A stretch of DNA of 11,023 bases from DASWTL01 sp036405495 (GTDB lineage: Bacteria; Bacteroidota; Bacteroidia; Sphingobacteriales; Sphingobacteriaceae). This document shows, piece after piece, positions 1 to 7,308 of this stretch. A program made the position numbers and the translations under genes. The DNA lies in the NCBI GenBank assembly GCA_036405495.1, contig DASWXL010000072.1, positions 1 through 11,023 on the forward strand, read 5' to 3'. Every line of letters begins with the position of its first letter. Within the stretch, counting starts at the first letter, position 1. The notes beneath the pieces were generated by a model. That model searched no databases. It worked only from the letters and a program-made list of their open reading frames with translations, and was not told where the DNA came from.

Positions 1-668
1 ACAACGGAACGTTGGTGAATGGTCTTGTTTACCATTTTCAACAGCTCCCTCAGTTGCCGGGTAACGATGGCAGACCGGGCCTCGTCCACCGCATTGACAA
101 GGATACCTCCGGTTTGCTGCTCATCAGTAAGAACGAGCGGTCAATGACCTATCTCGCCAAACAGTTTTTTGACCATTCAATTTCCAGAAGGTATATCGCC
201 CTCGTCTGGGGTGATCTGGCCGCCGACGGAACGGTTACGGGATATATCGGACGCAGCATAAAAGACCGGAGGGTGATGTCCATTTATGATGATGAAACGA
301 AAGGAAAATGGGCGGTCACGCATTATAAGGTGCTCAGGCGGTTCGGGTATGTTACGTTGATCGAATGCAGGTTAGAAACAGGCCGGACGCACCAGATCCG
401 GGCGCACATGAAACATCTCGGGCACCCGCTGTTTAACGACAGTACTTACGGCGGTGATAAGATCGTCAAAGGTACGGTCTTCAGCAAGTATCGCCAGTTC
501 ATAGATAACTGCTTCGACATCATTCCACGGCAGGCGCTGCATGCCCGGTCACTCGGTTTTATCCATCCCTCGGCAAAGAAATATGTCCACTTTGAATCGG
601 AGCTTCCGGAAGATTTTCAACAGGTAATTGAAAAGTGGGAAAAATATATTTCAACTAATCCGGTTTAA
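1..668 (+). CDS. rluD: RluD-type 23S rRNA pseudouridine synthase, 5'-truncated
   Basis: This is the catalytic part of an RluA/RluD-family pseudouridine synthase, which isomerises specific uridines in ribosomal RNA. The gene enters from the left edge: the frame is open from base 3 and the first visible residues (NGTLVNGLVYHF) match the interior of the family, so the N-terminal part, probably with the S4 RNA-binding domain, lies outside the window. The TTG at 12 is therefore not the start. The catalytic motif HRIDKDTSGLL is visible, with the nucleophilic Asp at 96-98. The second conserved block, ETGRTHQIRAHMKHLGHPLF, lies around 376-432. The C-terminal half (YRQFIDNCF, PRQALHARSLGF) closely follows the usual Bacteroidota RluD form. 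It ends six bases before the aminotransferase start, so the two are probably co-transcribed. The family is certain. The exact target uridines (RluD: 1911/1915/1917 in E. coli) are inferred from family resemblance. Confidence 0.92.
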   Translation, partial: NGTLVNGLVYHFQQLPQLPGNDGRPGLVHRIDKDTSGLLLISKNERSMTYLAKQFFDHSISRRYIALVWGDLAADGTVTGYIGRSIKDRRVMSIYDDETKGKWAVTHYKVLRRFGYVTLIECRLETGRTHQIRAHMKHLGHPLFNDSTYGGDKIVKGTVFSKYRQFIDNCFDIIPRQALHARSLGFIHPSAKKYVHFESELPEDFQQVIEKWEKYISTNPV

Positions 669-674
669 TCAGAA

Positions 675-1508
675 ATGGAGTTCATCAATTTCAACGGAAA
701 TATCGTTGACGCCGGTCAGCCTGTTCTGACGGCGGCAAGCCGCGGCTTCCGGTATGGCGACGGTGTGTTTGAAACCATGCGTTACATGGATGGTAAGCTG
801 AAGTTTCCGGAATTGCACCTGGACAGGCTGCGGAAAGGCATGCGTGCATTGAAATTGGAAGGATATTCACAACTGGATAAGTATTTTCTGAAAGAAAAGG
901 TCGATGAGCTGATCAAACGCAATAAAATCGGTTTACAAGCAAAGGTACGCCTCATTGTTTTCAGGGAAGGCGATGGCTTGTATGCCCCCCTTAGTAATAA
1001 GATGGGTTATGTTTTACAGGTCAGTAAACTTTCTGAAGGAATATATTCCGGTAATAGCCGGGGACTGATCATCGATGTGTTTGATGAAGTAACCAAGCCG
1101 GTCACGAATCTTTCCAACCTGAAAACATGCAATGCATTGCCTTTCGTTCTGGCGGGTATTTTTAAAAATCAGCATAAGCTGGATGATGTTCTGCTACTAA
1201 ACCAGCATGGTTTTTTATGTGAAGCCATGGCCAGCAACGTATTTGTAGTATATCAGAAGCAACTATATACGCCGGCGCTGAGCGAGGGTTGCGTGGCCGG
1301 CGTGATGCGTCATGCGGTGATGCAGCTTGCAAGAAAAAGCGATCTTCCATTGATCGAGGCACAGATCAATCCACAGATCCTGAACGAAGCTGAGGAGGTT
1401 TTCCTCACGAATGCCACGATGGGGATCCAGTGGGTAATGGGATATAACCGGAAACGGTATTTTAATGAGGTTTCCCGTTTCCTGCTCGATGCCCTAAATA
1501 AACCGTAA
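675..1508 (+). CDS. Class IV PLP-dependent aminotransferase / aminodeoxychorismate lyase-like
   Basis: This is a fold-type IV PLP enzyme of 277 residues, a normal family length. The N-terminal signature RGFRYGDGVFETMR (residues 23-36) is present. The Schiff-base lysine is probably K150 in TNLSNLKTCNALP. Glu183 in CEAMASNVFVV and the C-terminal EVFLTNATMGIQWV (241-254) are typical of PLP anchoring and the active-site rim. The family includes branched-chain aminotransferase, D-amino acid aminotransferase and 4-amino-4-deoxychorismate lyase (PabC, folate synthesis). The FRYGDGVFET form is closer to the lyase and D-amino acid groups than to branched-chain enzymes, which usually read HYG..vFEG. 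I lean to a PabC-like role but the sequence does not settle it. The ATG at 675 follows the rluD stop after six bases. No pabA or pabB is in the window to support folate context. Confidence 0.85.
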   Translation: MEFINFNGNIVDAGQPVLTAASRGFRYGDGVFETMRYMDGKLKFPELHLDRLRKGMRALKLEGYSQLDKYFLKEKVDELIKRNKIGLQAKVRLIVFREGDGLYAPLSNKMGYVLQVSKLSEGIYSGNSRGLIIDVFDEVTKPVTNLSNLKTCNALPFVLAGIFKNQHKLDDVLLLNQHGFLCEAMASNVFVVYQKQLYTPALSEGCVAGVMRHAVMQLARKSDLPLIEAQINPQILNEAEEVFLTNATMGIQWVMGYNRKRYFNEVSRFLLDALNKP

Positions 1509-1534
1509 GGCCACCTGTTTGGTAAAAGGCACCT

Positions 1535-1578
1535 AAACCGGCTTTTTCTGCACGGTTTCTCGCCTTACGAAAAAGGCG
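1535..1578. terminator. Two weak hairpins between convergent genes
   Basis: The 72-bp gap between the aminotransferase and fmt holds two inverted repeats: AAACCG at 1535-1540 with CGGTTT at 1553-1558 (12-base loop), and CGCCTT at 1561-1566 with AAGGCG at 1573-1578 (6-base loop). Neither is followed by a clean T-run on either strand. A termination role is inferred mainly from the tail-to-tail position of the two genes. Confidence 0.35.
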
Positions 1579-1580
1579 TA

Positions 1581-2498
1581 CTACAACCGAACTCCCCGTA
1601 AAAATTCGTCAACATTCATGCGCCTCTTGCCCTCCATCTGCACATCCTTTACAGAAATAAAGCCGTTCTGACAGGCAATCTTCAGGTAGGTCTTATGATC
1701 GGTAAGAAAGCTTCCGGGCTGTATATCAGTTTCCCTTTCCTCCATTTCGGCCCTGAAAATCTTTAGGGTTTTATCCTGCAGCTTCGTAAAAGCTGTTGGA
1801 TACGGACTGAGTCCGCGAATATGATTATAAACCTTCTGCGTATCCTGCCGGAAATCGATCTCACAGTCCTCCTTGAAAATTTTGGGCGCATGCTTGAGTT
1901 TCTGATCTTCAATTACATCATCCTGCGGCGTTTCCTGGTAATTACCTTCTTCAATTGCCTTTACAGTCTTGACCAGCAAAGAAGCGCCGGCCTTCATCAA
2001 CCCGTCGTGCAGATCTCCAGCCGTATCGGTATTACCGATCGCCACTTTATGGGTGAATAATATGTCGCCCGTATCGATCTCATGCTTCAGGAAGAATGTT
2101 GTGACGCCACTTTCAGTTTCGCCGTTTATGATCGCCCAGTTGATAGGTGCTGCCCCCCGGTATTGGGGCAGGAGGGAAGCGTGAAGATTGATTGTTCCCT
2201 TGGGCAGCATGTTCCATACAACTTCGGGTAGCATCCGGAAAGCAACCACCACCTGGAGGTCCGCCTTCAGTGCTTCTAAGGCTTCCAGAAATTTGGGATC
2301 CTTAAGTTTTACAGGCTGAAGCAGCGGTAAGTTCTTTTCCACTGCATACTTTTTCACAGCCGATTCGCTAAGCTTCTGGCCCCGGCCAGCCGGTTTATCG
2401 GCGGCGGTGACCACTCCAGCAATTTTACATCCCGCTTTCACCAGTGCATCAAGCGATGCAACTGCAAAATCAGGAGTTCCCATAAAAACAATACGCAT
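1581..2498 (-). CDS. fmt: Methionyl-tRNA formyltransferase
   Basis: This enzyme transfers a formyl group from 10-formyl-tetrahydrofolate to initiator Met-tRNA in the cytoplasm, before translation initiation. The 305 residues are full length (E. coli enzyme 315). The Rossmann-type N-terminal domain opens with MRIVFMGTPDFAV. The formyltransferase signature NLHASLLPQYRGAAPINWAI (104-123) gives catalytic N104 and H106, and D142 sits in HEIDTGDIL, so the Asn-His-Asp set is complete. HAPKIFKED (203-211) opens the C-terminal tRNA-binding OB-like domain, which ends in NVDEFLRGVRL. The ATG is at 2498-2496. The usual partner def (peptide deformylase) is not next to it. It is the sole minus-strand gene here; the next minus-strand gene upstream is 262 bp away, so it probably has its own promoter (see the heptamer region). 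Confidence 0.97.
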   Translation of the reverse strand: MRIVFMGTPDFAVASLDALVKAGCKIAGVVTAADKPAGRGQKLSESAVKKYAVEKNLPLLQPVKLKDPKFLEALEALKADLQVVVAFRMLPEVVWNMLPKGTINLHASLLPQYRGAAPINWAIINGETESGVTTFFLKHEIDTGDILFTHKVAIGNTDTAGDLHDGLMKAGASLLVKTVKAIEEGNYQETPQDDVIEDQKLKHAPKIFKEDCEIDFRQDTQKVYNHIRGLSPYPTAFTKLQDKTLKIFRAEMEERETDIQPGSFLTDHKTYLKIACQNGFISVKDVQMEGKRRMNVDEFLRGVRL

Positions 2499-2506
2499 TT
2501 ATCTAA

Positions 2507-2556
2507 GTCAAAAGTCAAAAGTCAAAATTTCAAAGGTCAAGTCTCTCAGTCAAAAG
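2507..2556. repeat. Tandem GTCAAAA heptamers upstream of fmt
   Basis: Three perfect GTCAAAA units lie end to end at 2507-2513, 2514-2520 and 2521-2527. Degenerate copies follow (around 2536-2542), with one more GTCAAAA at 2550-2556. Read on the fmt strand they are TTTTGAC units, beginning nine bases before the fmt start codon. The same strand offers a possible core promoter: TTTTG at 2551-2555, a 20-base spacer, then AAATTTTG at 2523-2530, one mismatch from TAnnTTTG. That would put transcription start near 2519. Similar short repeats are common between Bacteroidota genes, and a regulatory role is only a possibility. Confidence 0.6.
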
Positions 2557-2726
2557 TTAACACAGCTCCGAATGGGAGAATAGTTGATTTATCTGGTTAA
2601 AAGCCAAAACCGACAGGAGAAAATTTAAGAAATCCAAAAAGCAAACTCTTTCTACAACACCAGAATTCTGAAGCGTATTCCTGATCGGGAAGCAACCAGG
2701 AGCCAGACAGCTTTGCCGGACCGCCT

Positions 2727-2757
2727 GGGCTCCGTAAAACCAGAGCCCGATCGGCTC
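2727..2757 (-). terminator. Alternative hairpins after the NamZ-like gene
   Basis: Just past the NamZ-like stop codon, GGGCTC (2727-2732) can pair with GAGCCC (2743-2748) across a 10-base loop. The same GAGCC (2743-2747) can instead pair with GGCTC at 2753-2757. The stems are GC-rich but there is no T-run after them in the direction of transcription, so an intrinsic terminator is only a weak inference. Confidence 0.35.
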
Positions 2758-2760
2758 CGA

Positions 2761-4026
2761 TTACGGATATAGCAGATACTTTTTCCTCATCAGCTTATAC
2801 TGGCTCAATCCCGGCTCCCAGCTTTGTCTGATCTCTTCCTCAGATTTTCCTGCGATAATTTGCTGGCGGAGCGAAGTGGTGCCGGCAAGTTTATCGAAGT
2901 TTCCGATCTGATTGCTCTGCTTGTGATCAAAGAATTTTTCTTTGTACGGGTATGCGTTGTAGAGCTCAAGTAACCAGCTTAGGTTCAGCTGGCCGGTTTT
3001 GCGGAACTTATCGGTATTGTATTTACGGAGATCAAATCCGTAGCACACCTTATTCTGGTGAAGCGGCGTTTCTGCCATGCCCTTTATGCTTACGGGAGTA
3101 AATGAGAACTTATATTTTCCTTTAAGATCCGGATTGCCGAGAACGGTGAACGGAAACATAGTACCACGGCCCTGGCTGATTATCGTTCCTTCGAACAGGC
3201 ACAGGGTTGGATACAGTAAGATCGATTGTTGTGTATTAAGGTTCGGTGATGGCTTAACAGGAAGCTCATATTCCATAGCGTGATCATAATTTGCCACTTT
3301 GATAATATTGATCTTGCATGTCATCTTGTTTTTCAGCCAGCCCTCGCCGTTTAACATTTTCGCATATTCACCAACCGTTAATCCGTGCAGAATGGGAATA
3401 GGGTTGATGCCAATGCCGGATTTCAGAGACGGCTCAAGAATTGGCCCGTCAACATAGAAGCCGTTCGGATTCGGGCGGTCAAGGATGATCAGCTCAACGT
3501 TATTTTCTGCACACGCTTCCATAACGTGCTGCAGGGTGTTGATATAGGTATAAAAGCGTACGCCGACGTCCTGAATATCGAAGATCATGATGTCAATGCC
3601 CTCCATGTCCTCTTTTGTTGGCGTGCTGTGCTTTCCATACAGTGAAATGACCGGTATTCCGGTTTTTGCATCGACGCTGTTGTCGACTTTCACACCGGCA
3701 CTTGCCTGTCCTCGGAAACCATGTTCCGGACCGAATATCTTCACGATGTTCACGCCCCTTGATCGCAGGCTGTCAACACTTAATATGTTCCCGATAATAG
3801 AAGTGGGATTAAGCACCATCCCTACCTTTTTGCCTTCGAGTAAGGGAATGTATCTTTCTGTCTGATCTGCACCAGTGATCAGTTTTCCTTTCGATCTGTT
3901 CAATGCTTCAATATCTACTTTGTATGGATTTGGCACACCGGAGTTGCCGGGCCGTACCTGAGCGCACGCCGTGATGCCAGATGACAGCAGAACAGCCGAA
4001 GCGAATGAAATAATAATTCTTTTCAT
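2761..4026 (-). CDS. namZ: DUF1343 / NamZ-like exo-beta-N-acetylmuramidase, lipoprotein
   Basis: This is a member of the DUF1343 family, whose characterised member NamZ (Bacillus YbbC) cleaves N-acetylmuramic acid from the non-reducing ends of peptidoglycan fragments. The N-terminus is a lipoprotein signal peptide with lipobox ITAC, so C21 would be lipidated and the enzyme tethered in the periplasm. The family blocks are intact: FGPEHGFRG (98-106), FDIQDVGVRFYTYI (149-162), DRPNPNG (183-189), HGLTVGEYA (214-222), PSPNLN (259-264), FEGT (278-281) and GRGT (286-289). Glu101 in PEHG is a plausible catalytic or substrate-contacting residue by conservation; I infer this. The 421 residues are full length. 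No NagZ, amidase, MurNAc transporter or MurQ is nearby, so the recycling route must be encoded elsewhere. It is transcribed divergently from the ABC permease. The family is certain, the activity inferred by homology. Confidence 0.88.
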   Translation of the reverse strand: MKRIIISFASAVLLSSGITACAQVRPGNSGVPNPYKVDIEALNRSKGKLITGADQTERYIPLLEGKKVGMVLNPTSIIGNILSVDSLRSRGVNIVKIFGPEHGFRGQASAGVKVDNSVDAKTGIPVISLYGKHSTPTKEDMEGIDIMIFDIQDVGVRFYTYINTLQHVMEACAENNVELIILDRPNPNGFYVDGPILEPSLKSGIGINPIPILHGLTVGEYAKMLNGEGWLKNKMTCKINIIKVANYDHAMEYELPVKPSPNLNTQQSILLYPTLCLFEGTIISQGRGTMFPFTVLGNPDLKGKYKFSFTPVSIKGMAETPLHQNKVCYGFDLRKYNTDKFRKTGQLNLSWLLELYNAYPYKEKFFDHKQSNQIGNFDKLAGTTSLRQQIIAGKSEEEIRQSWEPGLSQYKLMRKKYLLYP

Positions 4027-4063
4027 GTGAGATAAAACGGAATAGGTTATGTAATGTTACTAA

Positions 4064-4105
4064 ATGCAATTTTTACAGAAGATCGCGTTTCTGAAAAAAT
4101 TGCAT
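4064..4105. promoter_or_regulatory. Long imperfect palindrome in a divergent promoter region
   Basis: Bases 4064-4080 and 4089-4105 form a 17-bp inverted repeat with one mismatch around an 8-base centre (GATCGCGT). The core arm reads TGCAATTTTTACAG, with CTGAAAAAATTGCA opposite. It lies in the 107-bp gap between the divergent NamZ-like and permease genes. Its right arm runs into a candidate -7 element for the permease (CATCTTTG, 4103-4110). Two readings fit: a dimeric repressor site controlling both genes, or an RNA hairpin in the NamZ-like leader. Confidence 0.55.
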
Positions 4106-4110
4106 CTTTG
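4103..4110 (+). promoter_or_regulatory. Candidate -7 promoter element for the ABC permease
   Basis: CATCTTTG differs from the Bacteroidota -7 consensus TAnnTTTG at one base. It would place transcription start near 4114, about 20 bases before the TTG start codon. I find no clear TTG -33 element at the usual spacing, so support is limited to the -7 match and its position. Confidence 0.35.
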
Positions 4111-4133
4111 CGAAAGTACAAAAAAGGTTTGGG

Positions 4134-5354
4134 TTGAATTTACCTCTTTTCATCGCTAAGCGAATAACGTTTGCCTCCAGCCGGACCTTTTCCCGACTGA
4201 TCGTCCGTATAGCCATTCTGGGCATTATGCTCGGCCTTGCGGTGATGATATTGAGCCTGGCCGTTGTCAAAGGTTTCAAGGCTGAGATCCGCGAGAAGGT
4301 GAGGGGTTTTTCGGGAGATATTCAGGTGCTGAAGTTCGATCTGAATACGTCATTTGAAAATTCGCCCTATATCATTAACCCGGCAACGCTGGAATTGCTG
4401 CGCAATAATGAGCAGATCACCCACATTCAGCCATTTGCTACCAAACCCGGCATCATCAATGCCAATAATGAAGTGGAAGGAGTGGTGCTGAAAGGGGTTG
4501 ACAAACACTATAACTGGGACTATTTCAAAAACATACTTGTTGCCGGCAGTGTGATCAGCTTCACCGACAGCGCTGAAGCTAGTAAACAAATTCTGATCTC
4601 CAGGTATACCGCTGATCGTCTGAAACTCAAGGTAGGCGACGATTTTCTCATGTACTTTGTGCAGGAGCCGCTACGCAAGCGGAAATTTGAGATCGTTGGA
4701 ATATACGATCTGGGAGTTGAGGAAGTGGATAAAACATATGTACTGGGCGATATTTCGCTTATCCGCCGGTTAAACGACTGGGATTCGAAACAGGTAGGCG
4801 GATATGAGCTCCGGGTTAAGGACTTCAGCAAACTCGACCGCGTTGCTGCACAGGTTTATGATGATCTCGAACTTAACCTGAAGTCATATTCGGTTAAGGA
4901 GATCTATCCTACTATTTTTGAGTGGTTATCCCTTCTGGACGTCAATACACAGGTAATACTGGTGCTGATGCTTGCCGTCGCTATCATTAATATGATCTCT
5001 GCTCTGATGATCATGATACTCGAGCGCACGAGGATGATCGGCATTCTGAAAGCGCTGGGCAGTTCCAACTGGAATATTCGCAAGGTGTTTCTCTACAATG
5101 CGTCTTATCTGATCGGTTACGGACTGCTGCTTGGTAATGTTCTCGGTGTCGGTTTGGCGATATTTCAGCAGCAAACCCGGTTCTTTAAGCTTGATCAGGC
5201 ATCTTACTATATCAAGTTTGTTCCTGTTGAGCTCGATGTAACGGAGATCGTTCTGCTCAATGCCGGCACCTTACTTATCTGCGTGCTGGTTCTGATCCTT
5301 CCTTCGATGCTGGTGACGAGGATAGCTCCGGTCCGCGCCATTTCATTTAAATAG
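4134..5354 (+). CDS. LolC/LolE-type ABC transporter permease (FtsX family)
   Basis: This is an inner-membrane permease of 406 residues with the MacB/FtsX architecture. TM1 is at about 23-45, followed by a periplasmic domain at about 46-265 and three C-terminal helices at about 272-295, 318-344 and 371-393. LERTRMIGILKALGSSNWNIRKVF (296-319), after TM2, is the cytoplasmic coupling segment that contacts the ATPase. The N-terminal stretch (MLGLAVMILSLAVVKGF) and the periplasmic GIINANNEVEGVVLKGV resemble LolC/LolE, which release lipoproteins from the inner membrane. The start is TTG at 4134: MNLPLFIAKR is the usual N-terminus of this group, no ATG lies nearby in frame, and an A/G-rich AAAAAAGG precedes it by about six bases. 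No ATPase (LolD-like) gene is in the window, so the partner must be elsewhere. The substrate is unproven; a general MacB-like exporter is possible. Confidence 0.88.
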   Translation: MNLPLFIAKRITFASSRTFSRLIVRIAILGIMLGLAVMILSLAVVKGFKAEIREKVRGFSGDIQVLKFDLNTSFENSPYIINPATLELLRNNEQITHIQPFATKPGIINANNEVEGVVLKGVDKHYNWDYFKNILVAGSVISFTDSAEASKQILISRYTADRLKLKVGDDFLMYFVQEPLRKRKFEIVGIYDLGVEEVDKTYVLGDISLIRRLNDWDSKQVGGYELRVKDFSKLDRVAAQVYDDLELNLKSYSVKEIYPTIFEWLSLLDVNTQVILVLMLAVAIINMISALMIMILERTRMIGILKALGSSNWNIRKVFLYNASYLIGYGLLLGNVLGVGLAIFQQQTRFFKLDQASYYIKFVPVELDVTEIVLLNAGTLLICVLVLILPSMLVTRIAPVRAISFK

Positions 5355-5379
5355 CTGGACACTCATGGAAATTTAAACA

Positions 5380-5394
5380 GCCGGTACTGCCGGC
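5380..5394. terminator. Short GC hairpin between convergent genes
   Basis: GCCGG (5380-5384) and CCGGC (5390-5394) form a 5-bp GC-rich stem with a 5-base loop, in the 49-bp gap between the permease and the barrel-protein gene. The plus strand continues into an AT-rich ACTTTATTTATTTA and the minus strand into TGTTTAAATTT, so weak termination in both directions is plausible. Confidence 0.45.
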
Positions 5395-5403
5395 AGACTT
5401 TAT

Positions 5404-6687
5404 TTATTTAGCATGTTTCATCAGGATCTTTAAGTTAACTCCTGCAGCGCCAAAAACGATGTTTTGCGAACCCAGGCCGCCCAGTGGATATTTCACAAAC
5501 GGTTCTACCGTAAGATTTTGTTTTTTACCGAGATCGTAAGTCATTCCTACAGATAAATTCAGCGTTCTGGCAAAGTCGAATTCCGCCAGGCTCATACTCA
5601 CCTTTTCATCCTGTGACACTCCGAATGCATTGGATGCCAGGTTGAAATTGTTATAGCTGTAGGTGTAAGTTTCAGAAATATAGGATGAAGAAGTAAGTCC
5701 GCCGGCAATGAACAGTTTTCGGGTGTTCGGGTTAAAGTCGTACCGGATGATCACAGGGATATCCAGGTTCAGCAGCTCCGCATTCATGCTGGAAACCGCA
5801 GGGATCATAGCAAACGACCCTGTCGCCGGATCGGCCTGTTTGTTATTCCTGAAAGTCGAAAATGACGTCACCGGTAGTTTATCATCAAACACGAGCGTGT
5901 TTTTCGCAATGGCCAGTCCGGTAGAAAGCGTTAGCGATTTGCTCAGCGCTATTCCGGTAGAAACTCCCGCCCCCACATTGATCGTATTGTCGCTCCCTTC
6001 CGCGTAATTCATAAAAGTTCCGGCATAAAATGTTAAAGCCAGCTTTTTTTCTGGTGCCTGCCCTTTATGGTCAGACCGCTGATTCATCACATGAGCCGTT
6101 TTCGCTGTTAATTGATTTTCTGCAGGATAAGAAGCTATAAAACCCGCCTTCGCTATTTGCGGGACGATCCTAATATCTGATCTGAGATCGTGATCCGGCT
6201 GAATGGCCGCTGAGATCACAGATTCCAGTACCTGAGGCAGGTGAATTGAATCATTTGGCGCCCTCATCAGGGATATTACGGAAGAATTCTCGAGTTTTGG
6301 CGGATAGCCGTCGGAACTGACGATAGCTTTCTGAATTTCCGGCTTTTTTTGGCTATTACTTTTTGTTAATGAAGCTTCCGGCGTTATTGAGTTTTGGGCC
6401 TTCCGCTCAGGTCGTTCAATAATGTTAAAGTCGCTTTTTGATGATGCGATCTGTCCGGTTTTTTCAACCGCCTCGCTGTCGGCTTTCTGTCTGAGAGAGA
6501 AAAGATATCCCGTACCACAAATCAACAGGATTGCAGCAGCCGAACTCCAAAGGAGAGTCCTTTGTTTTTGCCTTGCCGGATATCTTTTTCGAAGCTCCTG
6601 CCAGCCAAGGTCGGCAGAGTTATCTTCGTAACTATCGAAGACCTCCGATATCCGCTTTTTTAGGTTATGTTCAACCGATTCTTTCAT
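5404..6687 (-). CDS. Putative dual membrane-spanning anti-sigma factor: cytoplasmic head, TM helix, periplasmic linker, outer-membrane beta-barrel
   Basis: This protein of 427 residues has an unusual order of parts. Residues 1-44 form a charged head (IS.VFDSYEDNSADLGWQELRKRY) ending in a basic stretch, RKRYPARQKQR. One hydrophobic helix follows at 45-64 (LLWSSAAAILLICGTGYLFS). Residues 65-215 are a low-complexity polar linker rich in S, K, P and E. Residues 216-424 show alternating strands (LTFYAGTFMNYAEG, GAGVSTGIALSKSLTLSTGLAI, LNLSVGMTYDLG) typical of an outer-membrane beta-barrel of the PF13568-like kind. There is no ordinary N-terminal signal peptide, so the helix may stay uncleaved and leave the head in the cytoplasm, where it could bind the sigma factor encoded just upstream. 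The 17-bp overlap with that gene supports a joint role. From memory, this matches the Dma family paired with 'Das' sigma factors in Bacteroides thetaiotaomicron. The alternative is cleavage after the helix, giving a free barrel. Confidence 0.75.
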   Translation of the reverse strand: MKESVEHNLKKRISEVFDSYEDNSADLGWQELRKRYPARQKQRTLLWSSAAAILLICGTGYLFSLRQKADSEAVEKTGQIASSKSDFNIIERPERKAQNSITPEASLTKSNSQKKPEIQKAIVSSDGYPPKLENSSVISLMRAPNDSIHLPQVLESVISAAIQPDHDLRSDIRIVPQIAKAGFIASYPAENQLTAKTAHVMNQRSDHKGQAPEKKLALTFYAGTFMNYAEGSDNTINVGAGVSTGIALSKSLTLSTGLAIAKNTLVFDDKLPVTSFSTFRNNKQADPATGSFAMIPAVSSMNAELLNLDIPVIIRYDFNPNTRKLFIAGGLTSSSYISETYTYSYNNFNLASNAFGVSQDEKVSMSLAEFDFARTLNLSVGMTYDLGKKQNLTVEPFVKYPLGGLGSQNIVFGAAGVNLKILMKHAK

Positions 6688-7237
6688 AGCTGTCTTCCTG
6701 TTGCGTATTCCAGGTTTTTTTTAATTTCTCCTTTGCCCGGCTTAAATACGTTCTTGAGGAGCTTGACGGAATGCTAAGCATCTTTGCGATCTCTTCGTGC
6801 GTATAACCGTCAATCTCATACAGGTTAAAAATGACACGCTGCATGGCGGGCAAATGGTCAAGTAATTTTAATATGTCACGGGCAGTGAGGGTCTCAATGA
6901 TATATGCCGGCCTTTGCAACTGCCCGGCGTTGTCAAGGTCAATATTGTTTAAATGCTTAAGGTCCTTCCTCCGTCGGTCGATCGCCGTGTTCACTACGAT
7001 CCTTCTGAGCCATGGCTTGAATGCATTGTGGTCATTGAATGATTTAATGCCATTGAACAGCTTAATGAAGCTGTCATTAACCACTTCCATAGCATCATCC
7101 CGGTTTGACAGATACCTCATTCCAATACCCATAGCGTAGCCATAGAAATGCTTATAAAGCTTTTCCTGGTATTTGAGATCGCCTTCTTTACATTTCTGAA
7201 TGAGCTCTGTTTCAGAAATGCCTGAACTTATGGGCAT
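6671..7237 (-). CDS. ECF-type RNA polymerase sigma factor
   Basis: This 188-residue sigma-70 family regulator has only regions 2 and 4. Region 2 spans about 22-92: NRDDAMEVVNDSFIKLF (45-61) is the core-binding part, and FKPWLRRIVVNTAIDRRRK (73-91) is region 2.3/2.4 for the -10 element. Region 4 spans about 122-174, with LPAMQRVIFNLYEIDGYTHE and a helix-turn-helix ending SSSSRTYLSRAKEKLKK (158-174) for the -35 element. It directs RNA polymerase to a specific set of promoters, and such factors are normally held by a cognate anti-sigma. The ATG is at 7237-7235. Its last 17 bases are also the first 17 of the barrel-bearing gene, as expected for a sigma/anti-sigma pair made together. The small lipoprotein gene lies 71 bp upstream on the same strand. 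I did not find a convincing own promoter in that gap, so autoregulation is unproven. Confidence 0.93.
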   Translation of the reverse strand: MPISSGISETELIQKCKEGDLKYQEKLYKHFYGYAMGIGMRYLSNRDDAMEVVNDSFIKLFNGIKSFNDHNAFKPWLRRIVVNTAIDRRRKDLKHLNNIDLDNAGQLQRPAYIIETLTARDILKLLDHLPAMQRVIFNLYEIDGYTHEEIAKMLSIPSSSSRTYLSRAKEKLKKTWNTQQEDSYERIG

Positions 7238-7308
7238 GTAGTTGTTTTATCAATCCATGTAAAAAGGTTTCAATGAGTATTACACAAGATGCCCGCTTCC
7301 CGGATTAC

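Noticed and set aside
12..14. TTG as the start codon of the pseudouridine synthase
   Set aside because: The frame is open to the window edge and the upstream residues (NGT) match the family interior, so the gene is cut by the window.
1821..2184. Plus-strand frames inside fmt
   Set aside because: They are shadows of fmt, with no motifs and no plausible start context.
7238..7308. Search for an autoregulatory sigma promoter upstream of the ECF gene
   Set aside because: No convincing -33/-7 pair or repeated ECF-type motif was visible, so no promoter is claimed.
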